Shown piece by piece: positions 25,125-35,283 of a DNA stretch of 64,000 nucleotides. The notes beneath the pieces were generated by a model that searched no databases, was not told the origin of the DNA, and saw only the letters and a list, made by a program, of their open reading frames with translations. The DNA is taken from positions 17,176-81,175 of the forward strand of contig DHHF01000004.1 of NCBI GenBank assembly GCA_002403155.1, in the 5' to 3' direction. The translations under genes and the position numbers were made by a program. The stretch's first letter is position 1, and each line of letters opens with the position of its first letter. This DNA is from Sulfurovum sp. UBA4779. GTDB lineage: Bacteria > Campylobacterota > Campylobacteria > Campylobacterales > Sulfurovaceae.

Positions 25125-25896
25125 AAAGATTCCAGTTTTCTTGGGTGTATTTCTTTTCTAAAAGCTCTTTTGCGGTTTGTTCTTCCGATAAACTGAGCAG
25201 ATCCGGCACTATCGCTGCTTCAAACGTTTCGCAAAATGCTTCGATCAGCATCTTTGAAAGTGCGTCATAAGACAACATAATGGCAAACTTCTGAAGCGTT
25301 GCTGCTTCGCTTAGGCCCGATTCTTCGAAAAACAAATCCTCAAACAGTGTCTCATCGATACCTATGGGTATGCTTCCATGCTGGAAAAATGCATGTTTTG
25401 CATATCGCTGGGCATTGCCTCCCATTTTTTTTCCTTCTATGATCAGATCATACGGTTCCCGGCCTGCCAAGCATACGCTTGAAGCTCTGCTGCTGATTTG
25501 AGAGTCGCATACAAACGCTGCCTTTAGGCCTATCTTCTTATAGAAACAAATCAAAAACCGGCACAAAAAACGGTAATTTTCTTTGACGCTTCTCTCTCCT
25601 GCAAAAGAACGGGGGAAAATAAGCGAATAGGAAAGATCATTGCCGTGCGCCAAAATACCCCCGCCGCTTAATCGGCGGACCAAAGCGACCTTTTTTTGGG
25701 CAGCGCTTTGCACATCAATATCCTTGCCGGGATCGCAAAACCGCCCTATGCTTAAAGCATTGTGCCATCCGTAAAGGCGAAGGATCGGAAGGCCGCCCTC
25801 ATTGTATCGGCTCAACAATGCCTCATCCACGGCCATATTCCACGGGGCCGTACCTGTTTTGGTATCAATGACTCTCCAGCATTTTTTGGCAAGCAT
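25105..25896 (-). CDS. LipM-like octanoyltransferase / lipoate-protein ligase family
   Basis: The 263-residue protein belongs to the biotin/lipoate attachment fold: NMAVDEALLSRY, VRRLSGGGILAHGNDLSYSLI (the RRxSGGGxVxH motif) and FFQHGSIPIGID. SSVCLAGREPYDLIIEGKKMGGNAQ places a Cys where B. subtilis LipM has its catalytic Cys before the GKKxxGxAQ Lys, so an octanoyl-ACP transferase fits better than an ATP-dependent ligase. This matches its position between the acyl carrier protein and LipA genes. Family is firm; subtype is inferred. Confidence 0.85.
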   Translation of the reverse strand: MLAKKCWRVIDTKTGTAPWNMAVDEALLSRYNEGGLPILRLYGWHNALSIGRFCDPGKDIDVQSAAQKKVALVRRLSGGGILAHGNDLSYSLIFPRSFAGERSVKENYRFLCRFLICFYKKIGLKAAFVCDSQISSRASSVCLAGREPYDLIIEGKKMGGNAQRYAKHAFFQHGSIPIGIDETLFEDLFFEESGLSEAATLQKFAIMLSYDALSKMLIEAFCETFEAAIVPDLLSLSEEQTAKELLEKKYTQENWNLYGKLYS

Positions 25897-25901
25897 TACT
25901 T

Positions 25902-26150
25902 TTAGGATGCAATCCGTTTGGCAAAATACGCGATCATGTGCTCAAGCGTATCTACTTGGCCGTAATCGGCTTCGGGTACTGCCACCCCTAACTCTTCATT
26001 CAGCGCAGTCAGTATTTTTAAAAAATCAAACGAATCGATTTCCAAAGAACGCTGGATGTTTTTATCAGGAACGATCTCACCGGGATCAACGTCCGGCGCT
26101 ATAAGTACGATCTGCCTGATAATGCTTTGCTTGATCTGCTCTTCATTCAT
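25902..26150 (-). CDS. Acyl carrier protein in lipoylation/2-oxoacid dehydrogenase operon
   Basis: The 82-residue ACP (MNEEQIKQSII start at 26150, overlapping the E2 stop by 4 nt) has the phosphopantetheine site SLEIDSFDFLKIL with DSFDF in place of the usual DSLD/E. It is not the housekeeping fatty-acid ACP type and lacks fab neighbours. Sitting between E2 and a LipM-like enzyme, it probably presents octanoate for lipoylation of E2. A longer upstream start would run antiparallel-like through the E2 gene and was rejected. Confidence 0.85.
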   Translation of the reverse strand: MNEEQIKQSIIRQIVLIAPDVDPGEIVPDKNIQRSLEIDSFDFLKILTALNEELGVAVPEADYGQVDTLEHMIAYFAKRIAS

Positions 26151-27277
26151 CGTAACTCCTCGGGTGTTTGTAAAATTTGATTCAGCCTGTCTAAAAATTT
26201 GCCTCCAGTGCGGCCGTCCGTTGCCCGATGGTCTCCTGCAAGCGTTGCTTGCATCACTTTGCGTACACAAAGCGTATCTCCCTGCGCCCACGGGGCATCC
26301 ATGATCCGTCCAAATCCTACAAGCGCTACTTGCGGCGGGTAAATCACTCCATAAACGCTTTCAACCCCCAAATCGCCCAAATTGGTGAGGGTAATCGTCT
26401 GTTGAGTGATCTCCGTATTGCGAAGTTTTCCCAAGCGCGTACGAGTAATCAGATCGCCGAGCGCTTGCATCGTTGCATCCAAATCCATCTGCTCTGCTCC
26501 CAAAATCGCCGGGGTAATAAGCCCCTCTTTGCGCAGCGCAATTGCAATCCCCGGATTGATCTGCGTACTCATTTGCAATTGGTCATTTTTCCAAAAACCG
26601 TTAAGCTCAGGGACTTCCTTAAGGGCATACACTGCTGCGCGTATCAAAAGGGCCGCAGGCAGAATGCGCTCTTGGATACTTTTGTTTTTATTGTACGCTT
26701 CAAGCCAATGCAATGCCGGCGTCATATTAACAGAGGTGCTAAGATAATAATGGGGGATCTCGGCATTGGAGCGGCTCATCGCTTTGGCGATGGCTTGGCG
26801 CATGCCGCTTGGCTGCGGGGTTTTGGCCGTGACTTCAGATTCGATTGCGGCAAGATGTATCGCTTCCTTATCTGCCGCAAGAGCTGAAAGCTCTACACCC
26901 AGCTCTTTAGCTCTCTTTCGTGCCGCAGGAGAGGCTTTGATCCTTTCGGCGGCGGCCACCGTTTCGTGTTCAGGCTCTTTGAGCGTTTCCAACAAAGGTG
27001 TTGCAAGATCTTGGGGCGTTGGCTCAATGGCTGCTGCCGTATCTTTGCTCCGAATAAGCGCCAACGGTGTCCCTACTGCGCACTCGGTCTCCTCCTCTAC
27101 GAGGAGTTTCTCGACGGTACCGTCTTCAAACACCTCGATCTCAATGACTCCTTTGCTAGTCTCCACTTCGGCAATCACCATTCCTTTGGTCACAGGATCG
27201 CCCTCCTTGACCTTCCACTCCATCAAGACGGCCGATTGCATATCCGCACCGAGACTCGGCATGACAAACGTACTCAT
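26147..27277 (-). CDS. pdhC: E2 dihydrolipoamide acyltransferase of 2-oxoacid dehydrogenase
   Basis: The 376-residue E2 has one N-terminal lipoyl domain (1-75; lipoyl Lys in VETSKGVIEIEVFEDG), an E3/E1-binding domain (about 108-143, IKASPAARKRAKELGVEL) and a C-terminal acyltransferase core (from about 150) ending in the catalytic GDHRATDGRTGGKFLDRL (HxxxD). It is shorter than E. coli AceF, with a single lipoyl domain as in alpha2beta2-type PDH or acetoin dehydrogenases. It overlaps the E1 beta and ACP genes by 4 nt each. Confidence 0.93.
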   Translation of the reverse strand: MSTFVMPSLGADMQSAVLMEWKVKEGDPVTKGMVIAEVETSKGVIEIEVFEDGTVEKLLVEEETECAVGTPLALIRSKDTAAAIEPTPQDLATPLLETLKEPEHETVAAAERIKASPAARKRAKELGVELSALAADKEAIHLAAIESEVTAKTPQPSGMRQAIAKAMSRSNAEIPHYYLSTSVNMTPALHWLEAYNKNKSIQERILPAALLIRAAVYALKEVPELNGFWKNDQLQMSTQINPGIAIALRKEGLITPAILGAEQMDLDATMQALGDLITRTRLGKLRNTEITQQTITLTNLGDLGVESVYGVIYPPQVALVGFGRIMDAPWAQGDTLCVRKVMQATLAGDHRATDGRTGGKFLDRLNQILQTPEELR

Positions 27278-28257
27278 ATCCCCTCCATAAGTTTTTTTGC
27301 CGCAGCAACGATCTTTTCAGGTTGCGGCAAAGCAGCCTGCTCAAGATGATGGGCATAAGGGAAAGGCACTTCGGCCGAACAAACCCGTATCATCGGCGCA
27401 TCAAGCTCATAAAAGGCCTGCTCATTGATGCGCGCCATGATCTCGGCGGAGATGCTGCCTGATTTCCACCCCTCATCCACAATCAGAACGCGATGCGTTT
27501 TGCGTACCGACTCCATGATCGCCATATCGTCAAGGGGACGCAAAGAGCGCAGGTCGATCACTTCCGCCTCTATTCCCTCTTTTGAAAGTATTTCCGCCGC
27601 TTCAAGCGCCTTAAAAAGACTGATGCCGTAGGTCAAGATGCTAACGTCTTTGCCGCTGCGCATGGTCTTTGCCTTTCCGATCGGAAGGGGGGTGGCAACA
27701 GTATCGAGTTCTCCTTTGGCATTGTAAAGCAGAGAGTTTTCAAAAATCAAAACCGGATCAGGATCGGCGAGGGCCAACCCCACCATGTCATAGGCATCCT
27801 GCACGGTTGCAGGCGTAAGCACTTTGAGCCCCGGGATGTGAGCGTACCACCCCTCTAAAGAATGCGAATGCTGTGCGCCGAGCTGTTTTCCCCCGCCTGT
27901 TGCCATACGGATCACAAGCGGCACATTGAACTGACCGCCGGACATATGGAGTATGGTGGCTGCATTGTTCATGATCTGATCAAGCGCCAAAAGGCTGAAA
28001 TTGACCGTCATGATCTCTACGATAGGCCGCATGCCGTTTAGCGCAGCGCCGATCCCCGCGCCGGTAAAGGCCGACTCGCTAAGAGGGGTGTCGATGATGC
28101 GTTCGCTCCCAAACTGCTCCAGCAATCCCATGCTTACGGCAAAACTGCCGCCATAACGTCCCACATCTTCTCCCATCAAAAAAACCCTCTCGTCCTTTTG
28201 CATCGCTTCGCTGATCGCTGCCCTGAGCGCTTCGCGGTATGTGATAGTTTCGCTCAT
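27274..28257 (-). CDS. pdhB: E1 beta subunit of pyruvate/2-oxoacid dehydrogenase
   Basis: The 327-residue protein has the transketolase pyrimidine-binding signature: DERVFLMGEDVGRYGGSF, DTPLSESAFTGAGIGAALNGMRPIVEIM and a C-terminal swivel domain with VEEGWKSGSISAEI-type sequence (VDEGWKSGSISAEIMARI). It partners with the E1 alpha gene just upstream (4-nt overlap). Acetoin dehydrogenase beta is a close alternative; substrate cannot be settled from sequence alone. Confidence 0.92.
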   Translation of the reverse strand: MSETITYREALRAAISEAMQKDERVFLMGEDVGRYGGSFAVSMGLLEQFGSERIIDTPLSESAFTGAGIGAALNGMRPIVEIMTVNFSLLALDQIMNNAATILHMSGGQFNVPLVIRMATGGGKQLGAQHSHSLEGWYAHIPGLKVLTPATVQDAYDMVGLALADPDPVLIFENSLLYNAKGELDTVATPLPIGKAKTMRSGKDVSILTYGISLFKALEAAEILSKEGIEAEVIDLRSLRPLDDMAIMESVRKTHRVLIVDEGWKSGSISAEIMARINEQAFYELDAPMIRVCSAEVPFPYAHHLEQAALPQPEKIVAAAKKLMEGI

Positions 28258-29228
28258 TGATCCGCTCCTGAAGAATAAACAAATTTTTCCAAATCCTCAA
28301 GAGGCTCCAGCGTACCCTGCTCGGCATACTCTACCGCTTCGTTTACTATGGCGGCAACCTCCTTTTCGATTTCGTCTTTTTTCGTACTTGTCCAAGAACC
28401 CTCAGACTCAAGTTTGCTTTGCAACACCAGCAGCGGATCTTTTTTCTTCCACTCCTCCACTTCGGCTTTGTCCCGGTAAAGTTCCGCATCAAACATCGAG
28501 TGTCCCCGGAAACGGTAGGCAAGACACTCCAAAAAAACAGGCCCGCCGCCTTCTTTGATCTGTGATACTGCATGTGTTGCCGCTTTTGCAACCTCCAACA
28601 CATCCATGCCGTCAACTTGGCTGGCCGTTATCCGGTAAGAGAGGGCTTTTTTGGCAAGGTTGGGCTCTGACTGGGAAAGCTCCAGCGCCGTTCCCATTCC
28701 GTAACGGTTGTTTTCGCAAACAAAGAGAATCGGCAGCTGCCACAAAGCCGCCAAATTAAGCGATTCGTGGAACTCCCCTTCTGCAACGGCGCCGTCACCG
28801 AAAAAACAAACCGTAACGCGGCTGCGCTTCATCCTCTTATCCGCAAGCGCCATACCTACTGCCAACGGCAATCCTGCTCCGACGATAGCACTTCCCCCGT
28901 AAAAACGCGTTGCTGCATCAAAAAGATGCATTGAGCCGCCCCGGCCAAGACAGCATCCCTCGGCTTTGCCGAACATTTCAGCCATAATCGTTTTGGGCAA
29001 AATACCGCGCGCTATCGCATGGCCGTGCTCGCGGTAGGTAGCCAGCACGTTATCCTCGGGGCCCACCGCATCCGTCACTCCGACTGCGATAGCCTCTTCT
29101 CCGATATACAGATGCAAAAAACCTCTGATTTTTTCATGGCTGTACATTTCAACACATTTTTCTTCAAACCGCCGTATCAGCAGCATTTGGCGATAGTAGT
29201 GTTCCAAAAGAGCAAAATCTGTTTGCAT
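28254..29228 (-). CDS. pdhA: E1 alpha subunit of pyruvate/2-oxoacid dehydrogenase
   Basis: The 324-residue TPP-binding subunit has the cofactor motif GDGAVAEGEFHESLNLAALW...NN (GDG-X~27-NN, about 150-180), LYIGEEAIAVGV and a phosphorylation-loop-like RGHSMFDAELYR. E1 alpha2beta2 complexes of this sort decarboxylate pyruvate (or acetoin) and load the E2 lipoyl arm. It is 12 bp after the acyl-CoA synthetase. Most Campylobacterota use pyruvate:ferredoxin oxidoreductase, so this complex is unusual and may be acquired. Confidence 0.92.
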   Translation of the reverse strand: MQTDFALLEHYYRQMLLIRRFEEKCVEMYSHEKIRGFLHLYIGEEAIAVGVTDAVGPEDNVLATYREHGHAIARGILPKTIMAEMFGKAEGCCLGRGGSMHLFDAATRFYGGSAIVGAGLPLAVGMALADKRMKRSRVTVCFFGDGAVAEGEFHESLNLAALWQLPILFVCENNRYGMGTALELSQSEPNLAKKALSYRITASQVDGMDVLEVAKAATHAVSQIKEGGGPVFLECLAYRFRGHSMFDAELYRDKAEVEEWKKKDPLLVLQSKLESEGSWTSTKKDEIEKEVAAIVNEAVEYAEQGTLEPLEDLEKFVYSSGADQ

Positions 29229-29240
29229 TTTCGTTCCCCT

Positions 29241-30992
<1,752 letters not shown>

Positions 30993-31025
30993 TTTGCAGC
31001 CTCCGCATTATTTTTTTGCCTATAT

Positions 31026-31054
31026 TATATAGATTGTACCAAAAAAATTTTCAA
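31026..31054 (-). promoter_or_regulatory. Promoter candidate of the acs-pdh-lip operon
   Basis: On the minus strand TTGAAA (31054-31049), a 17-bp spacer and TATATA (31031-31026; TATAAT two bases downstream gives a 19-bp spacer) lie about 35 bp before the GTG start. A 24-bp palindrome lies immediately upstream of the -35. Confidence 0.5.
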
Positions 31055-31057
31055 AAG

Positions 31058-31081
31058 ATATTAGATTAATTAATCTAATAT
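31058..31081. promoter_or_regulatory. 24-bp perfect palindrome upstream of the acs-pdh operon
   Basis: The half-site ATATTAGATTAA is repeated as an exact inverted copy with no spacer. It sits just upstream of the -35 of the acs-pdh promoter, 66 bp from the start codon, and 75 bp beyond the end of htrA. Position suits a dimeric activator. It lacks a U-tract and is pure AT-rich, so a terminator role for htrA is unlikely (htrA is transcribed toward it). Confidence 0.55.
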
Positions 31082-31155
31082 GATAAAAACTTTATGTTAT
31101 GCCTATACGTTACAGGCCGTACAAAAACTGCGTATCCGTGTTCCTGTCCCGAATT

Positions 31156-32283
31156 TTATTGGGCCAAGATTATTTCTACTTTGATTGTGTTTTGGTTTCT
31201 AATGATTTCAAGCGTCACTTTATCGCCGACTTGATATTCATCCAAGAGCGCAAAAAGATTGGAGAGCGAACGAACCTTTTTCCCGTCAACAGATACAACA
31301 ACATCTCCAAGAACAACATGGTCGTTCCTATCAATCCGGCTTCCGATAATGCCGGCATGAAAAGCAGGCGAATCTTTTTGCACATCCAATACCGCTACGC
31401 CTTCAATGCCAAACTTCTCGGTAATCAAATTATTTAAACCCTCATCCACAATAATTCCCACTGACGGCCGTATGTATTTGCCGCTTGAGATGATTGGCGG
31501 AACGACACGGTTGATCGTATCTACAGGCACGGCAAAACCGATACCCGCATATGCGCCCGACGGACTGTAAATCGCCGTAGTGATGCCGATCAATCGTCCC
31601 GAACTGTCCAGCAAAGGGCCGCCTGAATTTCCGGGATTGATGGCCGCATCCGTTTGGATCAAATGCTCAATGGCCAGACCGCCCTCAAGGTCCAATGTAC
31701 GATTAAGTGCCGAGACAATCCCGCTTGTAAGCGTATAGTCCAATCCGAAAGGATTGCCGATAGCGAAAACTTTTTGCCCTACTTTGAGATCGTGGCTAGA
31801 ACCTATTTTTAACGGGGGAGGCGAATTGAAAGCCACAAAGATTTTTAAAACGGCAAGATCATGCTCAGGGCTTGCGCCGACAAGGGATGCCTTATAGCTT
31901 TGTCCGTTATTGAGCCAAACGGTAGCCTCAGAAGCCCCTTCGATCACATGAAAATTGGTTACGATATGCCCGTGATCATCCCACACAAACCCGGAACCGG
32001 CCCCTTTTGGTACACTAAAAATATTTCTATTCCAAAAATCCCTCACTCTTTGGCTTGTTGCAATATAGACAACCGAAGGGCTTGTTTGCTCAAAAACGGC
32101 GATCGTCCTCTGTTCGTCATCGCACAGATGCTCTCTTGGCGTCACTTCTCTTGAGGAAGCAGAAGGAATGATAAAATTTTTATAAGCGATCATAGATAAG
32201 TAGGCGGTAGCCAAACCCGTGATCAGAAAAAAAACTGCCGTTGTTATTTTGGATGTATTTTTATTTTTGTATTCATTATCCAT
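31156..32283 (-). CDS. HtrA/Deg-family serine protease, membrane-anchored
   Basis: The 375-residue protein has an N-terminal TM anchor (ITTAVFFLITGLATAYLSM), a trypsin-like domain with the triad in VTNFHVIEG (His), EHDLAVLKI (Asp) and NPGNSGGPLLDSSGRL (Ser), and one C-terminal PDZ domain (about 280-370; GVAVLDVQKDSPAFHAGI). One PDZ and a TM anchor are DegS-like, but it may act as a general envelope protease. It lies 21 bp after the cation antiporter, so the two may be cotranscribed. Confidence 0.93.
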   Translation of the reverse strand: MDNEYKNKNTSKITTAVFFLITGLATAYLSMIAYKNFIIPSASSREVTPREHLCDDEQRTIAVFEQTSPSVVYIATSQRVRDFWNRNIFSVPKGAGSGFVWDDHGHIVTNFHVIEGASEATVWLNNGQSYKASLVGASPEHDLAVLKIFVAFNSPPPLKIGSSHDLKVGQKVFAIGNPFGLDYTLTSGIVSALNRTLDLEGGLAIEHLIQTDAAINPGNSGGPLLDSSGRLIGITTAIYSPSGAYAGIGFAVPVDTINRVVPPIISSGKYIRPSVGIIVDEGLNNLITEKFGIEGVAVLDVQKDSPAFHAGIIGSRIDRNDHVVLGDVVVSVDGKKVRSLSNLFALLDEYQVGDKVTLEIIRNQNTIKVEIILAQ

Positions 32284-32304
32284 ACTGCATAATCCTATAC
32301 TATC

Positions 32305-33279
32305 TTAAACTTCCAAACCCATTCCCAAATAAGTATTATACGCTATATAGCAAAGAATTAAACCGATCCCTTTTGACCTTGTGATGGTTCCGTTCTCTCC
32401 GTTCGCTCTATATGCCATAGCCAAAAGCGCCAAAGTCAAAACAAACATCACTGCCCAATCTCTTTGTAAAACCTCAGATGCCATTGTGTCCATAGGAGAA
32501 ATTACCGTAGCGATCCCCACAACGGCTAAAATATTAAACATATTGGATCCTACAACATTGCCTATGGCGATATCATGTTCGCCTTTTTTTGCAGCGATGG
32601 CCGAGGCGGCAAGTTCCGGCAGCGAAGTGCCAAGCGCAACAATGGTAAGGCCGATAATCAAATCGCTTACGCCAAATTCTTGTGCCGTTCCAACGGCACC
32701 CCATACAAGCACTCTCGAGCTTACTATCAAAAGAAACAAGCCGGAAATGAGCCATACAATGCCGGCTTTTAGGCTCATTGCCTGCGCTTTAAGCTCAGCT
32801 TGCATGTCATCTTCCAAAACATCGCCTTTTCCTTTAATGGCAGCAAAGACAGACCAGCCTATCAGTGCAAAAAACCCGACTAAAAGCAATATGCCCTCGA
32901 TAAGCGTCAAACGATAGTCCAACAATGCATATCCGCTTGCAAGCACAATCAAAACCAAAAGCGGAATCTCTTTTTTGACTATTTTAGAATGAACGGCTAT
33001 GGGGGCAATCATAGCCGTGACACCCAATATGAGGGCAATATTGACAATGTTGGACCCCAGGGCATTGCCTAGCGCCAATGAGGGATTTTTTTCATATGCA
33101 GCGATCGCAGAAACCACCATTTCGGGCGCACTCGTGCCAAACCCGACAATCAAAATGCCGATCAAAAGTGTCGGCATCCCTAAATGTTTGGCCGTTGCCG
33201 CTGCTCCTTCGACAAACTTATCCGCACTCCAAACCAAAAGTGCAAAACCTGCGATAATGGCTAACAAATACCCTAACAT
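32305..33279 (-). CDS. Calcium/sodium antiporter (YrbG/CaCA family)
   Basis: The 324-residue inner-membrane protein has about ten TM helices in two inverted repeats, each with the alpha-repeat signature: VGFGTSAPEMVVSAIAAYEKNPSLALGNALGSNIVNI (split: GFGTSAPEMVVS, GNALGSNIVNI) and ALGTSLPELAASAIAAKKG...GNVVGSNMFNI. These are typical of K+-dependent or independent Na+/Ca2+ exchangers. It precedes htrA by 25 bp. Confidence 0.92.
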   Translation of the reverse strand: MLGYLLAIIAGFALLVWSADKFVEGAAATAKHLGMPTLLIGILIVGFGTSAPEMVVSAIAAYEKNPSLALGNALGSNIVNIALILGVTAMIAPIAVHSKIVKKEIPLLVLIVLASGYALLDYRLTLIEGILLLVGFFALIGWSVFAAIKGKGDVLEDDMQAELKAQAMSLKAGIVWLISGLFLLIVSSRVLVWGAVGTAQEFGVSDLIIGLTIVALGTSLPELAASAIAAKKGEHDIAIGNVVGSNMFNILAVVGIATVISPMDTMASEVLQRDWAVMFVLTLALLAMAYRANGENGTITRSKGIGLILCYIAYNTYLGMGLEV

Positions 33280-33472
33280 TCAACCTCTTTTTTGCAAAAT
33301 TGCAATCATTCATTTCCAATCCGCAGCTTTTGCTTTTGGACTTAAACGCCGCACTGTCAAACTATCAACACTAGAGGCAATCTCTGCTTTTTAATTTTTT
33401 TGTTATTTTAGCCAAATTACATAGACAGCAGAAGCACCCGCATCAAACACTGATTAATTGGCGTATTGCAGA

Positions 33473-33488
33473 GGAAGTAATTTTAGAG
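33473..33488 (+). repeat. Orphan copy of the plasmid-type iteron
   Basis: The 16-mer GGAAGTAATTTTAGAG occurs here as an exact match to the majority iteron of the origin at 47550-48054, 14 kb away. It is in the 305-bp gap between the cation antiporter and the DksA-like gene; the rest of that gap holds a dksA terminator and otherwise nothing I recognise. Possible relic of recombination or of an earlier origin copy. Confidence 0.75.
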
Positions 33489-33532
33489 GCCAAGCCGTTT
33501 ATTTCTATAAACCGCTCTGCTCTTTAAAAGTG

Positions 33533-33567
33533 AAAAATTCATGCCCCCGCTTGCAATACGGCATGAA
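33533..33567 (-). terminator. Intrinsic terminator after the DksA-like gene
   Basis: On the minus strand an 8-bp stem TTCATGCC / GGCATGAA with a 14-nt loop is followed directly by a T-run (33537-33533). It starts 18 nt after the stop codon at 33585. Confidence 0.65.
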
Positions 33568-33584
33568 AGAAAAATAACACAAGG

Positions 33585-33935
33585 CTACATATTCAGTTTT
33601 GTTGCGTCTTTGACACAATAGCGCGCATGCGGCATGGCGCGTAATCGTTCCAGCGAAATGGCATCGCCGCTTTCTTCGCATATGCCATACGTTCCTTTAT
33701 CTATCTTGGAAAGCGCGTGAATGACTTCAGAAAGTTCGCGCTGCTGCTGTGCCAAAAGAGTGTTGTCATGGATGCTTTCTCTCTCCAATGATGCCAAATC
33801 TTCCATATCGTTGATTCCGTCTTCACTCCCGGTGACCAGCTCAAGCTCGTTTCTTAACCCTTGGATCGTGTTTTGCAGTTTTGTTTTCATTTGTGTTAAT
33901 TGTGTTCTAAATTCTTCAAGTTCTTTTTTTGTCAT
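33585..33935 (-). CDS. DksA/TraR-family protein lacking two zinc Cys
   Basis: The 116-residue protein has an N-terminal coiled coil (residues 1-75) with DxxD-like acidic tip region (SEDGINDMEDLASLERE) and the C-terminal globular signature YGICEESGDAISLERLRAMPHARYCVKDA. Canonical DksA has CxxC...CxxC; here the second and fourth Cys are Ser/Asp/Ala-like, so only two Cys remain. This resembles the zinc-reduced DksA2-type proteins that act with ppGpp on RNA polymerase. It is monocistronic with its own terminator. Confidence 0.85.
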   Translation of the reverse strand: MTKKELEEFRTQLTQMKTKLQNTIQGLRNELELVTGSEDGINDMEDLASLERESIHDNTLLAQQQRELSEVIHALSKIDKGTYGICEESGDAISLERLRAMPHARYCVKDATKLNM

Positions 33936-34145
33936 TTTATATCTCCGTTTTTTATATCATAATGCCAATTTGTTAAAATTATGATTAATAAAGACCCAAT
34001 TAAAAAAACTTTATTCTCTTATTCAACCTGCGAAGATTGGCGGCTTTCATTTTTACTGCTTGCCTAACAAAAAGTTATGTTAAAATAAAATTTGGTTTGC
34101 AACGGAAAATCTCAAATGTGCCAACTACAAACAAAAAGGATGCGG

Positions 34146-35198
34146 ATGCAATTAAAAAAATTTTTGTCTATAGTACTGATTTGTACGGTGTATGCCAGCT
34201 GCAGCCAAACCGATGCTAACCAATCCTCTTACGTTGATGAACTCTACACCGATTTTTCAGGCAAAATACTAGAATGGTCCGAGCTTATAGATACCAAACT
34301 GTGTGATTGGCTTGAAGATCCGTACGATGATACACCCGATAGCGCTGCACCCAATGATGCCCTCAGCAATGAAATTAAAAAAATGGATTCTTTTTTTCAA
34401 AACCAAAAATTTTTTGACGAATCGGAAAAAACATATCTTCGCCTCAGGCTTGAAAGCGATTTTCACTCAAAAGAGCCAAACGATTTTAATGCAAAGCTCA
34501 ATGCACAGCTGCCTTTAAGCAGAAGTAAAAAACATTTAAAAATTTTTATCGACGATCTCACGGATGAAAATGCCAAGGACCTTTTTCATGAAAACCTAGA
34601 CAAAAAAGAGCCGTCTTCAGGTATCGGCATTCACTATTTTGCTCCCCAAGCATACGGTATTGCATCCAGATACTCGCTAGGAATGACGGGTATAACCCCC
34701 TTTGTGCGCGCCAAATACAACATCCCCTTCAAGATTGATGGCTGGATGATAGACCCGGTCCAATTGTTTCAGTACTCTACCGAAAATGAATTGATCGAAC
34801 AGACCAATATCTACTTTGATAAAAAACTTGAAAATTCCGCTTTTTTCAGACTGCTTCTGCACAGAAAAACCGAATCTGAAATAAACGGTATGGATTATGC
34901 TCTGGCCTTACAATACTTCCAAAGCCCCAAAAAAGACAAAGGCTTTAGCGTCTCCCAATCGTTTGAAGGAAATACCGAGTATCTTGATATTTCACAAAAC
35001 AACCCCGACCCCAAGCAAGCTAAAACCTACAGCGGCATCAACAACTATACTACTTCATTCAGATGGAGAGAAAGCATCTGGCGCAAATGGTTCTTTTATG
35101 AGATAGGACCTGCCGTGAATTTTCATAAAAAATTCGACTACAAGCCAAACTACAGTTTAAATTTCATGATCGATTTTTATTTTGGAAACTACCGCTAA
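34146..35198 (+). CDS. Outer-membrane-associated lipoprotein, beta-barrel-like
   Basis: The 350-residue protein has a lipoprotein signal (KKFLSIVLICTVYASCSQTD; lipid-Cys near residue 17). The region to about residue 140 is helical and charged; the rest alternates like a beta-barrel (SSGIGIHYFAPQAYGIASRY, PFKIDGWMIDPVQLF, YSLNFMIDFYFGNYR with a C-terminal aromatic). I do not recognise a named family. ATG 34146 was chosen because AAAAGGA ends 5 nt upstream; the 18-codon extension upstream was rejected. Confidence 0.7.
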   Translation: MQLKKFLSIVLICTVYASCSQTDANQSSYVDELYTDFSGKILEWSELIDTKLCDWLEDPYDDTPDSAAPNDALSNEIKKMDSFFQNQKFFDESEKTYLRLRLESDFHSKEPNDFNAKLNAQLPLSRSKKHLKIFIDDLTDENAKDLFHENLDKKEPSSGIGIHYFAPQAYGIASRYSLGMTGITPFVRAKYNIPFKIDGWMIDPVQLFQYSTENELIEQTNIYFDKKLENSAFFRLLLHRKTESEINGMDYALALQYFQSPKKDKGFSVSQSFEGNTEYLDISQNNPDPKQAKTYSGINNYTTSFRWRESIWRKWFFYEIGPAVNFHKKFDYKPNYSLNFMIDFYFGNYR

Positions 35199-35214
35199 TA
35201 CGAAAGCGTTTATG

Positions 35215-35244
35215 TTGACACAAACAGAGATAAAAAGCTAGAAT
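35215..35244 (+). promoter_or_regulatory. Sigma70-type promoter of the 35284 gene
   Basis: TTGACA, an 18-bp spacer and TAGAAT lie 40 bp before the ATG at 35284 in the 85-bp gap after the lipoprotein gene. Confidence 0.55.
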
Positions 35245-35283
35245 GGTCAAAATGCGGCAAAAAATATCATCAAAGGCTCGGCA

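Noticed and set aside
26151..26291. N-terminal extension of the acyl carrier protein
   Set aside because: The extension overlaps the E2 catalytic domain in another frame and has no ACP similarity; ATG 26150 gives the usual ACP length and a 4-nt overlap.
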